NCBI RefSeq assembly: GCF_028473605.1
Contig: NZ_CP097267.1
Location: 3,278,501-3,342,500, forward strand
Source of the DNA: Acidovorax sp. NCPPB 3576
GTDB lineage: Bacteria > Pseudomonadota > Gammaproteobacteria > Burkholderiales > Burkholderiaceae_C
Direction of reading: 5' to 3'
DNA length: 64,000 nt
Under the pieces are notes generated by a model. The model ran no database searches. It was not told the origin of the DNA and was given only the letters and a program-made list of their open reading frames with translations. Made by a program: the position numbers and the translations under genes. Shown here in pieces: positions 41,006 through 49,663 of this stretch (position 1 is the first letter of the stretch; each line of letters starts with the position of its first letter).

Positions 41006-41916
41006 GGCGCCTTGTCCGCCAGGCAGCGCGCCATGATGCGCGCGGCCTCGGCCATGCGCGGGCCGGGGCGCACCACCACGTCGGCCTCGCCGGGGCCGAA
41101 CAGGCACACGCGCTGCTCGCGCACGGCTTTCAGGCTGTTCCAGCCCGGGTACATCGCCATGGACTGCATGCTGCGGTTGCCCACCATCATCACGTCGGGC
41201 CGCGCCCGCACGACGAACTCGGGGTTCAGCCGCGGGAACGGGCCCAATTCGGGCGGCACCACGTTGCGCGCGCCCAGGCGCGCCAGCGTCTCGCCGATGA
41301 ACGAGGCCGTGCCCGCCGCATACGGCCCCCGGCTCACCTCGAAATACACGCGGGCCCCGCGCGCGCGCGCCGGCAGCGACTGCGTGGCGGCCTGCACGCC
41401 GGCGTCGATCACGCGCCACAGCCGGTCGGCGCCCTGCTCCTGCGGCACGCCGAGCAGCTGGCCCAGCGTGGCGAGCACGCGGCGCACGTCGGCATGGGTC
41501 TTGGGCTCCAGCGCCACCACCTTCAGGCCCAGCGCCTCCAGCCGGTCGCTGGCGCGCGAGCTGGTGGCCAGCAGCACCACGTCGGGCTGCAGGGCGACGA
41601 TGGCCTCGATGTTCGGATCGATGCCGCCGCCCACCTGGGGCAGGCGCTGCACGGCTTCGGGCCAGTTGGAATAGCGGTCCACGCCCACCAGGCGCTGGCA
41701 TTGCTGCAGCTCGCACACGCTCTCCGTCAGCGAGGGCAGCAGGCTCACGATGCGCTGCGGCGGCTGGGCGAACGCCACGGTGCGCCCGCGCGCATCGGTC
41801 ACCTCGAAGGCCTGCGCGGCCGTGGCGCCGGCCATCCAGGCAAGGGCTGCGAGCGCGAGCCCCACGGGCCAGCGGCGGGCGGCACGGCGGCGCAGGCGCT
41901 GCAAGAAATGCGTCAT
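41002..41916 (-). CDS. btuF: Cobalamin-binding periplasmic protein
   Basis: A 304-residue protein with a signal peptide (ALAALAWMAGATAAQAFEV, residues 21-39). The binding domain opens PPQRIVSLLPSLTESVCEL, with GVDRYSNWPEAV and IEAIVALQPDVVLLA as in BtuF, and later PGWNSLKAVREQRVCLF. Delivers corrinoid to BtuCD. Four-base overlap with cobU upstream and btuC downstream. Confidence 0.88.
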   Translation of the reverse strand: MTHFLQRLRRRAARRWPVGLALAALAWMAGATAAQAFEVTDARGRTVAFAQPPQRIVSLLPSLTESVCELQQCQRLVGVDRYSNWPEAVQRLPQVGGGIDPNIEAIVALQPDVVLLATSSRASDRLEALGLKVVALEPKTHADVRRVLATLGQLLGVPQEQGADRLWRVIDAGVQAATQSLPARARGARVYFEVSRGPYAAGTASFIGETLARLGARNVVPPELGPFPRLNPEFVVRARPDVMMVGNRSMQSMAMYPGWNSLKAVREQRVCLFGPGEADVVVRPGPRMAEAARIMARCLADKAP

Positions 41917-42518
41917 GGCGTGTCCTTCAGCAGCAGCGGCAGGCCCGCCGCGACCAGGGTGACGCGCTGGCAGGCCTCGGCCACGCGCTGATTCAGCCCC
42001 CCCAGCGCATCGACGAAGGCGCGCACCTCGCGGCCCATGGGGATCACGCCCAGGCCGATCTCGTTGCCCACGAGCACCACCGGGCCGGGGGCCTGGCGGA
42101 TTGCTCCCAAAAACATAGCACACTGCCCTAGCCAATCATGCGCTGGAGGCCGATTTGGCTCCAACTCATCCAAGGCCGGCGCCGAGGCCGGCATGAGCCA
42201 GTTGGTGAGCCAGAGCGTGAGGCAGTCCACCACGATCAGCGTGTCGGCGCTGCCGTGGCGGGCGATGGCGCCGCCCAAGTCGAGCGGCTCTTCCAGCGTG
42301 CGCAGTCCGGGCACGCGCTCGGCGCGGTCGCGCTGGTGGCGCGCGATGCGTTCGCGCATCTCGTCGTCCCAGGGCTGCCCGGTGGCGATCAGCAGCGCGC
42401 GGTGCGTGGGCGAATCGGCCAGCCACTGGCGCGCCAGCAGTTCGGCGCGGCGCGACTTGCCGCTTTTCTGGCCGCCCAGGATCAGCTCGCTCGCGGCGAT
42501 GGGGCCGGGGCCGCTCAT
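41913..42518 (-). CDS. cobU: Adenosylcobinamide kinase / guanylyltransferase
   Basis: A 201-residue bifunctional enzyme that phosphorylates cobinamide and adds GMP. P-loop ILGGQKSGKSRRAELLA, then DEMRERIARHQRDRAE (with the active-site His), DTLIVVDCLTLWLTNWL and VVLVGNEIGLGVIPMGREVR. Between LTNWL and the VGNE motif lies LEPNRPPAHDWLGQCAMF, encoded by a copy of the dispersed repeat; the segment is a solvent-exposed variable part in the family, so activity may be kept. Overlaps cobB and btuF by four bases each. Confidence 0.9.
   Translation of the reverse strand: MSGPGPIAASELILGGQKSGKSRRAELLARQWLADSPTHRALLIATGQPWDDEMRERIARHQRDRAERVPGLRTLEEPLDLGGAIARHGSADTLIVVDCLTLWLTNWLMPASAPALDELEPNRPPAHDWLGQCAMFLGAIRQAPGPVVLVGNEIGLGVIPMGREVRAFVDALGGLNQRVAEACQRVTLVAAGLPLLLKDTP
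42108..42165. repeat. Dispersed repeat, copy inside cobU
   Basis: The + strand reads AAAAACATAGC, then TGCCCTAGCC, then ATGCGCTGGAGGCC and TTTGGCTCC. The blocks and their spacing match copy 1 read on the minus strand (AAAAATATAGC, CGCCCTAGTA, TTGCGCTGGAGGC). It keeps the cobU frame open. Confidence 0.7.
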
Positions 42519-43972
42519 GCCGCCTCCCGTGGCGCATCCGGGCTGGCGCCCAGCAGGGCCGCCACCGCGCGCGGGCTCGACGGAAACCAGGCGTGGAAGT
42601 AGCTCGCGTGGATGCTGCCGTGGCGGTACAGCGCCTCGCCCGGGCCGGGCGGCCCCGCGTGCGCGGGCCGCGCGGTGCGCGCCCGCACCGGGGCCGGGCT
42701 GTCGCAGGTGGAGTAGTGGAAGGTGTGGCCGCGCAGCACGTGGCCGTCCACGTCCAGCTGCTGCGGCCCCAGGGCCGCCAGCCGCTTTTGCATGGCCACG
42801 CGGCCCGGCAGCAGCCCCCACAGGGGCCGGTGCTGGCCGTCGGCCAGGGTGATCGATTCGAACAGCGCCATCATGCCGCCGCATTCTGCCCACACCGCGC
42901 GGCCGGCCCGCACGTGCGCCCGCAGGCTGGCCTGCATGCCGGTGTGGCCCGCGAGGCGTTCGGTATGCAGCTCGGGGTAGCCGCCGGGCAGCCAGACCGC
43001 ATCGCACGGCGGCAGCGCCGCATCGGCCAGCGGAGAAAACCGCACCACCCGCGCGCCCAGCGCCTCCAGGGTGTCCAGGTTGGCGCGGTAGATGAAGCAG
43101 AACGCCGCATCGTCCGCCACCGCCACCGTGCGGCCCTGCAGCAGCGGCGGCACGGGCTCGGGCCGCTCGGGCGGGGCAAAGCGCACGGCCCAGCGCTGCA
43201 GTTCGTGCGGCGGCAGGCGGCCGAGCGGCGTGGCCGCCAGCGCATCGGCCGCGGCGTCCAGCCGCGCCAGGCCATCGGCCAGCTCGTGCGCGGCCACCAG
43301 GCCCAGGTGGCGCTCGGGCAGCAGGCCGGCCCGCGATCGCGCGGGGGCAGCGGGGGCCGCCGTGGCAGCGTCCTGCGCCTGCGCCTGCAGCTGCACGCGC
43401 GGCAGCGCGCCCAGCCAGTCTGCCGGGTCGTTCAGCCCCGCGCGCAGCAGGTCGGCATGGCGCTCGGTGGCGACGCGGTTGGCCAGCACGCCGGCCCACG
43501 GCAGGCCCGCGCGGTAGTGCCGCAGGCCGTGCACCACGGCCCCCAGCGTGGCGCCCATGGCCGAGGCATCCACCACCGCCAGCACGGGCAGCCCGAAGCG
43601 CTGCGCCAGGTCGGCCAGGCTGGGCGCGCCGTCGAACAGGCCCATCACGCCTTCGATGAGGATCAGGTCGGCCTCGCGCGCGGCGGCATGCAGGCGTTGC
43701 GCGATGTCGGCCTCGCCGGTCATCCACAGGTCGATCTGGTGCACCGGGGCGCCGCTGGCCAGTTGGTGCCAGCAGGGGTCGAGGAAATCGGGCCCGCACT
43801 TGAAGACCCGCACCCGCCGCCCCTGTCGGGCGTGCAGCCGCGCGAGCGCCGCCGTCACGGTGGTCTTGCCCTGGCCGGACGCGGGTGCGGCGATGGCAAT
43901 GGCAGGGCAGCAAACGCTGCCCGCCATGCCAGCCGCTTCTTCTTCTCGCGCTGCTTCTCCCCTCGCCCTCAT
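42515..43972 (-). CDS. cobB: Cobyrinate a,c-diamide synthase
   Basis: A 485-residue glutamine-dependent amidase of the CobB/CbiA family. P-loop IAAPASGQGKTTVTAALARL, then FKCGPDFLDPCWH and LILIEGVMGLFDG; the amidotransferase half has LPGGYPELHTERLAGH and the nucleophile in WAECGGMMALFE. ATG 43972 gives an acidic 15-residue tail; ATG 43927 is the alternative and sits just before the homology. Presence of this step suggests use of cobyrinic acid, made or salvaged, although no early corrin-ring gene is in the window. Confidence 0.9.
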   Translation of the reverse strand: MRARGEAAREEEAAGMAGSVCCPAIAIAAPASGQGKTTVTAALARLHARQGRRVRVFKCGPDFLDPCWHQLASGAPVHQIDLWMTGEADIAQRLHAAAREADLILIEGVMGLFDGAPSLADLAQRFGLPVLAVVDASAMGATLGAVVHGLRHYRAGLPWAGVLANRVATERHADLLRAGLNDPADWLGALPRVQLQAQAQDAATAAPAAPARSRAGLLPERHLGLVAAHELADGLARLDAAADALAATPLGRLPPHELQRWAVRFAPPERPEPVPPLLQGRTVAVADDAAFCFIYRANLDTLEALGARVVRFSPLADAALPPCDAVWLPGGYPELHTERLAGHTGMQASLRAHVRAGRAVWAECGGMMALFESITLADGQHRPLWGLLPGRVAMQKRLAALGPQQLDVDGHVLRGHTFHYSTCDSPAPVRARTARPAHAGPPGPGEALYRHGSIHASYFHAWFPSSPRAVAALLGASPDAPREAA

Positions 43973-44000
43973 GGGTTCTTCATCGCCAGCCGCGCCGCGG

Positions 44001-45902
44001 TCATTGCGGCGCCCACTTCAGGCCCGCATAGAACGTGCGCCCCGCCGTGGCGTAGGTGCGGGCCAGCTGGTAATCCTTGTCGGCCAGGTTGTCCACGCGC
44101 GCCAGCAGCGTCACATCGCGTGCGATGCGCGTGCTGGCATACAGGTTGACGAGCGTGTAGCCGCCCAGCACCGTGGTGTTGGCCGCAGTGTCGAAGCGCC
44201 GGCCCGAGGCCTGCACTTCGGTGCCCAGCGTCCAGCCGGCGACCTGCGTGTCGGCCCCCAGCGTGCCGTGGCGCTTGGAGCGGCGCGCCAGCAGCCGGCC
44301 GGTGTCTTCGTCGCGCGGGTTCTGGAAATCCACCGAGCCGCGCAATTGCACGCCAGCCACCTTGTACGAGCCCGAAAGAGTCACGCCGTCGTACTTGGCG
44401 CGCGCGGTGCTGGCATAGCAGCCGAAGGGGGATGGGCATCCGCCCGGCCCGCCGAACACGATGAGGTTCTTCACGCGGTTGCGGTACGCCACGGCCGAGA
44501 AGGTGCCCGCCCCCTCGGCCCAGCGAAGGCCCAGCTCGGCGTTACGCCCTTCTTCCGGCTTGAGCGATGCCAGCCCGTATTCGCTGAAGCGCTGGTACAG
44601 CGTCGGCGCGCGGAACGAGGTGCCCACGGACGCGGTGGCGCGCCACTGCGGCGTGATGGCATAGCCATACGCGGCGCTGCCGGTGTTCTGGCCGCCGAAC
44701 TCGCTGTCGGAGTCGTGGCGCACGTTGAACTGCAGCGTGTGGCCGCCGGCATTGAAGCCGTAGCCCAAGGCCAGCGCGTCCTGCGAACGCTTGCTGTCGA
44801 TGGGCGCGTTCTCCAGGCGGTCTTCGCGGCGTTCCAGCGCGGCGGTCACCCGATGCGGGCCCTGGCTCCATTCGTTCTGGAACAGGTAGCCGCGCAGGCG
44901 CGTGTCGGTCAGGTACACGGAAGGCTTCGTCTCGTAGCGGTCGCGCGAGTCGGTGACCGACACGCGGGTGGTGTATTGCGGGGTCCACTTCGCGGCCCAG
45001 TTCAGGCCGAGGGCGTGCATCTTGTGCAGATTGCGGTCATCGTTGCCAAGCGGCGTGGCGTCGTAGCCGGAGTTCATCTCGCTGGCCACCAGCGTGCCTT
45101 CCAGGCGGTGGACCGCATCGATCTGCAGGCCCACCCGGGCGTTGCCGGAGGTACGGCGGTAGCCGTCCTTGTCGGGGTTCTGCGTGGCAACGGTGCGCGC
45201 GTTGAAGCCCTCGCTCGTCTCGCGCGCCAGGCCCAGGGCATAGTCCACCGCGCCCGTGGCGCCGCTCACGCCGGCCTCGGCCTTGTAGGTGCCCTGGCTG
45301 CCCACGCCAACGCCCACATAAGGGGCAGTGCCGGCCTCGCCCCGGCGCGTGAAGATCTGCACCACGCCGCCGATGGCGTCCGAGCCATACACCGCGCCGG
45401 CCGGGCCGCGCAGCACCTCGATGCGGTCGATGACCGCCAGCGGAATCGCCTCCCACGGCGCGCCGCCGGTGGATTGGGAATCCATGCGCACACCGTCGAT
45501 GTACACGGCGGTGAAGCGCGTTTCGGCGCCGCGCAGGTACAGGCTGGTGGCGCTGCCGGGGCCGCCATTGCGCACCATCTCGACACCGGGCAACCGCGCC
45601 AGCACGTCGGCCAGGCCGGTCGCGCCGCTGTTCTCGATGGCCTCGCGGTCCAGCACGGACACGTCGGCCACCAGATCGGCCAGGGGCTGCGGCGTGCGCG
45701 TGGCGGCCACCACGGTTTCGCTCAAGGAGGGCACGCGCTGGTTTTGCGCCAGGAGAACGGGGGCGTCCTGCGCCTGGGCTTGCGCAGCGGCAGGCACGGC
45801 GGCGAACGCCAAGGCCACGGACGCAGCCAAGGCAGCGGGCCGCAGGGATGAAGGTGCGGCGGCAAGGGCAGCGGCGCGCGCACGGAACAAAGGCTTTTTC
45901 AT
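44001..45902 (-). CDS. btuB: TonB-dependent outer-membrane cobalamin receptor
   Basis: A 633-residue outer-membrane beta-barrel. A signal peptide ends near AAVPAAAQAQAQD; the TonB box is SLSETVVAATRTP; the plug domain follows (LADVLARLPGVEMVRNGG, YLRGAETRFTAVYIDGVR, IEVLRGPAGAVYGSDAIGG), and the barrel ends in the Trp-rich FYAGLKWAPQ. First gene after the cobalamin riboswitch and so regulated by intracellular B12. cobB begins 28 bases after its stop. Confidence 0.92.
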   Translation of the reverse strand: MKKPLFRARAAALAAAPSSLRPAALAASVALAFAAVPAAAQAQAQDAPVLLAQNQRVPSLSETVVAATRTPQPLADLVADVSVLDREAIENSGATGLADVLARLPGVEMVRNGGPGSATSLYLRGAETRFTAVYIDGVRMDSQSTGGAPWEAIPLAVIDRIEVLRGPAGAVYGSDAIGGVVQIFTRRGEAGTAPYVGVGVGSQGTYKAEAGVSGATGAVDYALGLARETSEGFNARTVATQNPDKDGYRRTSGNARVGLQIDAVHRLEGTLVASEMNSGYDATPLGNDDRNLHKMHALGLNWAAKWTPQYTTRVSVTDSRDRYETKPSVYLTDTRLRGYLFQNEWSQGPHRVTAALERREDRLENAPIDSKRSQDALALGYGFNAGGHTLQFNVRHDSDSEFGGQNTGSAAYGYAITPQWRATASVGTSFRAPTLYQRFSEYGLASLKPEEGRNAELGLRWAEGAGTFSAVAYRNRVKNLIVFGGPGGCPSPFGCYASTARAKYDGVTLSGSYKVAGVQLRGSVDFQNPRDEDTGRLLARRSKRHGTLGADTQVAGWTLGTEVQASGRRFDTAANTTVLGGYTLVNLYASTRIARDVTLLARVDNLADKDYQLARTYATAGRTFYAGLKWAPQ

Positions 45903-46013
45903 GGAAACAGACAGAACTGGCAAACATCCCCGCGCCGGCTTCCCCGCCGGCATTGGGCGAAACAGCCGCACCTTCGGGACCATGAGGGTCCGACCAGGCG
46001 CGGCCACGTTGTT

Positions 46014-46233
46014 GGCCGGTATCCGGGCTGGCGGAACGCCCTCCAGCGCCTTCCCAGGCGCTTGTTCAAGGCGCCCAGTGGCTCATGGCTGGAGAGTGAA
46101 TCGGGCAAAAAAACCGACTCGTCCGCTGACCGTTGCGGGGGCAGCGCAGGCACGGCGCGCTCTGGCGAACGCAAACCTCCCTGCTTCCCGTTGAACTGCG
46201 GCATGCGAACCACGCCGCGAGCACCAACCTGCG
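46014..46233 (-). ncRNA. Cobalamin (B12) riboswitch upstream of btuB
   Basis: On the minus strand the conserved blocks occur in order: GGTTGGTG near 46229, GGGAAGCAGGGAGG, CTGCCCCCGCAACGGT, GAGCCACTGGGC near 46080 and the closing B12 box CCAGCCCGGATACCGGCC (46032-46014). This is the Cobalamin family layout. A GCCGGC/GCCGGC hairpin (45934-45951) lies between it and the btuB ATG at 45902 and may be part of the expression switch. Bound adenosylcobalamin would reduce expression of btuB and the following cob genes. Confidence 0.92.
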
Positions 46234-46308
46234 GATTTTACGGGTGTTGCAGGCTGTAAACGCCGCCCGATGGGGTGGCGGTGGCGCCAACCCTACAATC
46301 GCGGCTGT

Positions 46309-46530
46309 ATGGATCCATCCTCTCCCATCGACCAGATCGCCGAACGCGTGGAGCGGCTGCTGTTGCGCCATGCGGAACTGCAACGCGCCAATGCCTTGCT
46401 GACCGCCCAGGTGGTCCATCTCACCCAGGAGCGAGACTCGCTCAAATCCCGGCTCAACACCGCCCGCGCCCGTGTGGACGCGCTGCTGGAGAGCCTGCCC
46501 GCGACGCCCCCCTCGAAGGACGCCGAATGA
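46309..46530 (+). CDS. zapB: ZapB-like coiled-coil cell-division protein
   Basis: A 73-residue coiled coil: DQIAERVERLLLRHAELQRA then LTAQVVHLTQERDSLKSRLN. Small size, coiled coil and position just before zapA match the family of ZapB-like/TIGR02449 proteins. A TACAAT -10 at 46294-46299 places the transcript start only a few bases before the ATG, so the mRNA is nearly leaderless. Its TGA overlaps the zapA ATG. Confidence 0.8.
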   Translation: MDPSSPIDQIAERVERLLLRHAELQRANALLTAQVVHLTQERDSLKSRLNTARARVDALLESLPATPPSKDAE

Positions 46531-46928
46531 AGCAGATCGAAGTCCAGATCATGCAGCAGAGCTACCTGCTGGGCTGCCCCGAGGGCCACGAATCGCGCCT
46601 GCTGCAGGCCGTGGAGCGCGTGGACACCGCCATGACTCGCATCCGCGATGCCGGCAAGGTGCGGGCCCGCGAGCGTATCGCCGTGCTGGCGGCGCTCAAC
46701 CTGGCCTTCGAGATCGCCGACCGCGAAGAGGCCGACCTGGCCTCCGCCGCTCAGGCCCAGGCCACGGCCCCGACGGAGCCCGCGCCGCTGGCCCGTGCCG
46801 AAGGCCCGCAATTCACCGATGGCCCGGCGCCATCGCATGCCTCCCTGGCGGGCGACCCGTCCGGCCAGATGCAGTTGCTTCTGCGCCGCCTGGACGATGC
46901 GCTCGGCGACGACGGACGCCTGCTTTAG
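46527..46928 (+). CDS. zapA: Cell-division protein ZapA
   Basis: A 133-residue FtsZ-associated protein: KQIEVQIMQQSYLLGCPEGH opens the globular part, then AVERVDTAMTRIRDAGKVRA and RERIAVLAALNLAFEI, a helix leading into a coiled coil. The C-terminal 50 residues are Ala/Pro-rich and longer than in E. coli. Starts within the zapB stop (ATGA). 6S RNA follows. Confidence 0.9.
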   Translation: MKQIEVQIMQQSYLLGCPEGHESRLLQAVERVDTAMTRIRDAGKVRARERIAVLAALNLAFEIADREEADLASAAQAQATAPTEPAPLARAEGPQFTDGPAPSHASLAGDPSGQMQLLLRRLDDALGDDGRLL

Positions 46929-46993
46929 CCTTCATTAAAAACGGTTACGCAACGGCCGCTCGCGCGCCGTGGATGCAGCGCCTACAATGGGGA

Positions 46994-47168
46994 CGTCTGC
47001 GGTGCTGCCGGGCTTTATATTTCCTTGAACCAATGCTCATTGAGCACGGGCTTGGTACATTGCCCGGTGAGCGTGATCATCTCGCGTCAGATGAACCCAA
47101 CGCCTGGCTGCCCTCGCCCACCTGAACCCCCGGTTCAGGATGCCGGTCCGGTGGCATTCGCAGACACC
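46994..47168 (+). ncRNA. ssrS: 6S RNA
   Basis: Directly after zapA, the usual place of ssrS. A -10 TACAAT at 46983-46988 sets a start near 46994. The ends pair: GTCTGCG (46995-47001 region) with CGCAGAC (47159-47165). The 3' half contains the hairpin CCTGAACC-CCC-GGTTCAGG, the same kind as in E. coli 6S RNA next to its central bubble, and the 5' half has CCTTGAACC. 6S RNA imitates an open promoter and binds sigma-70 RNA polymerase. Confidence 0.85.
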
Positions 47169-47188
47169 TGTTTCTTCGCGGCGCGGGC

Positions 47189-49663
47189 TCATGCCGGCGC
47201 CGGCAGTTCCCACGAATAGCTCTGGCGGCTTGCCAGAAGGCTCCTGAAAGCCTCGGCAGGCATGGCCGGCGCGCACAAATACCCCTGGAAATAACGGCAG
47301 TCCATCTGCTCCAGCGCCTTGCGCTGCTGCTGCGTTTCCACGCCCTCCGCCACCACCTCGATGTGCAGCGCACGCCCCATGTGCACGATGGCATTGATGA
47401 TCGCGCGGTCGCCCTCGTCGTCGGGCAGGCCACGCACGAACGACTGGTCGATCTTGAGCTTGTGGATCGCCAGTTTCTTCAGATAGGCCAGGCTGGAATA
47501 ACCCGTGCCGAAGTCGTCGATGGCCAGGCCGACGCCCAGTTCGGCCAGGGCCACCAGGCGCTGCTCCATCTCCTGCGCATCCTGCAGCAAGATGGTTTCG
47601 GTCAGTTCCAGTTCGAGCAGCTTGGCCGGCAGGCCATGCTTGAGCAAAAGCCGCGTGAGCCGCTCCACGAAGTCGGGCTGGCGAAACTCCAGCGCCGACA
47701 CGTTCACCGCCATGACGAGCGGCGAGCCCGACCGCAACCAGCGCGCGGCCTCCTGCACGGCCTGCTCCATGACCCACGAACCCAGCGTGATGATGTAGCC
47801 GGACTCTTCCGCCAGCGGAATGAACACGCCCGGCGAGATGGGCCCCAGTTCCGGATCGGTCCAGCGCAGCAGTGCTTCGGCCCCCACCACGCCGCCGGTC
47901 GCCATGGCGACCTGCGGCTGGTAGTGCACCACCATGCGCTGCTGGCCCAGGGCCTGCCGCATGGCGTGCTCGAGCTTCATGCGCGACAGCAGATCGGCAT
48001 TCATCTGCGGCTGGTAGAAGCCGTAGCTTCCACGGCCGCGCTCCTTCACGCGGTACATGGCGGTGTCGGCCTGCTTGATGAGGTCGTCCAGCGTCTCGCC
48101 GTCCTGCGGGTACAGCGCCACGCCGATGCTGCACTGGATGGAAAACCCCATGCCGTCGAGCATGAAGGGCCGCAGCATGTCCTCGAGCATGCGTCGGGCC
48201 ACGCCTTCGGCGATGGCGGCATCGCCCCCGTGCAGGTACACCACGAACTCGTCGCCGCCCAGGCGGCACAGCATGTCGCTCTGGCGCAGGCAGCCCTGCA
48301 GGCGCTTGGCCACGATCTGCAGCACGCGGTCGCCGAACAGATGGCCCAGGGAGTCGTTGATGATCTTGAAGCGGTCCAGGTCAACGAACAGGATGGCGAA
48401 ACCACCTGCATCCAACCGCGATGCCTGGATCGAATCGATGGCCTCGCCCACGCGGCGCGACAGGCGCAGGCGGTTGGGCAGCCCGGTGAGCACGTCGCTG
48501 TAGGCCAGCTCTTCGATGCGCGTGCGAGCCGCATGCTGCTGCGTGAGGTCGCGCATGAAGCCGATGCTCTGCAGCGCATTGCCCTCCTCGCTGCGCAGCA
48601 CCACCCACGACAGGTGCACCGCGCACGCGGGCTTAGCGGTGCCGCTCGCGCCGCTCTCGGGCAGGCAAAGCTCGCCCTCCCAGAAACCGTCGCGTTCCCA
48701 CGCCGCCAGCACATGCTCCATCCAGCCCGCGTGCGCGTCTTCGGCGCCGAAGATCGATGCCGCAGGCACGCCCTGCAAGGCCACGGCGGGCGCGCCGATC
48801 AGCCGCTCGCAACTGGGGTTCATCCGCACGATCTGGTGGCGGTCGTCGGCGATGAAGATGGCATCCAGGCTGGAGTCGAAAACGCGCGCAGCCAGCCGCA
48901 GGCTGGCCTGCGCCTCGGCGTTGAGCGTCACGTCGCGAAACGAGAACACCCGGCCCACGGGCCGGCCCTGGCTGAGCTGCGGCACCGAGCGGCGCTCGAT
49001 GATGGTGCCGTTGCGCAGGTGAAGGATGTCGGAGGTCTCGCGTCCGGGCTCCAGCGCGATGGAGGACAGCCGCGCCCGGTAGGCATCGGCATCGGCCACC
49101 TGCTGCTGCATGTGGGCGACCACGGCGGCGTCGTTGCGCTGCACGAGCAGGTCCTCGGGCATGCCCCACAGCTGTGCCAGCCGCTGGTTGAAGGCCCGCA
49201 TGCGTCCGCCCATGTCGTACACCAGCATGCCGTCGGCGGCAGAGTCGAGCGTGGCGCGCAGTTCGGAAAGCAATATCTCCAATTCGCGCTCGTTCGAGGC
49301 CTGCTCGCGCCGGTCGATCATGGTCACCAGCAACAGGGCCTCGCCCGCTGGCGAATCCACCCGTGACACGCGCCGGTCCACCGGAATGAACTGTCCATCG
49401 CCGCCCAGCAGGCCGGAGTGCGAGTGGATGCCGCGCATCAGCGCATCGCGGTCCTGCGCCCAGAAATACAGGTCTTCCGGCGTGCAGGCCAGCAGCTCGA
49501 CCGCGTTGGCGCCTTCCATGGCTTCGGGCGAACGCCCGAGCAGCGCGGCCGCCCCCTGGTTGGCGAAGCGCACGGTGAGCCCCTCGGGCTCCACCAGCCA
49601 GACCGCCTCCAGCAGCCCATCGAACACGGCACGCCACACGCTGCCCTGGGGGCCGCGGATCAC
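47189..49663 (-). CDS. PAS-GGDEF-EAL c-di-GMP turnover protein
   Basis: An 824-residue cytoplasmic protein: three PAS-like domains (about 10-115, 130-245, 255-385), GGDEF domain with intact RLGGDEFVVYL (near 471) and an RxxD inhibitory site RQSD five residues before it, and an EAL domain with GAEALLRW (near 596) and DDFGTGYSSLAYLKKL. Both catalytic halves look active, so it may make or break c-di-GMP according to PAS signals. GTG start overlaps the HD-GYP stop by four bases (GTGA), so the two are coupled. Confidence 0.9.
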   Translation of the reverse strand: MIRGPQGSVWRAVFDGLLEAVWLVEPEGLTVRFANQGAAALLGRSPEAMEGANAVELLACTPEDLYFWAQDRDALMRGIHSHSGLLGGDGQFIPVDRRVSRVDSPAGEALLLVTMIDRREQASNERELEILLSELRATLDSAADGMLVYDMGGRMRAFNQRLAQLWGMPEDLLVQRNDAAVVAHMQQQVADADAYRARLSSIALEPGRETSDILHLRNGTIIERRSVPQLSQGRPVGRVFSFRDVTLNAEAQASLRLAARVFDSSLDAIFIADDRHQIVRMNPSCERLIGAPAVALQGVPAASIFGAEDAHAGWMEHVLAAWERDGFWEGELCLPESGASGTAKPACAVHLSWVVLRSEEGNALQSIGFMRDLTQQHAARTRIEELAYSDVLTGLPNRLRLSRRVGEAIDSIQASRLDAGGFAILFVDLDRFKIINDSLGHLFGDRVLQIVAKRLQGCLRQSDMLCRLGGDEFVVYLHGGDAAIAEGVARRMLEDMLRPFMLDGMGFSIQCSIGVALYPQDGETLDDLIKQADTAMYRVKERGRGSYGFYQPQMNADLLSRMKLEHAMRQALGQQRMVVHYQPQVAMATGGVVGAEALLRWTDPELGPISPGVFIPLAEESGYIITLGSWVMEQAVQEAARWLRSGSPLVMAVNVSALEFRQPDFVERLTRLLLKHGLPAKLLELELTETILLQDAQEMEQRLVALAELGVGLAIDDFGTGYSSLAYLKKLAIHKLKIDQSFVRGLPDDEGDRAIINAIVHMGRALHIEVVAEGVETQQQRKALEQMDCRYFQGYLCAPAMPAEAFRSLLASRQSYSWELPAPA

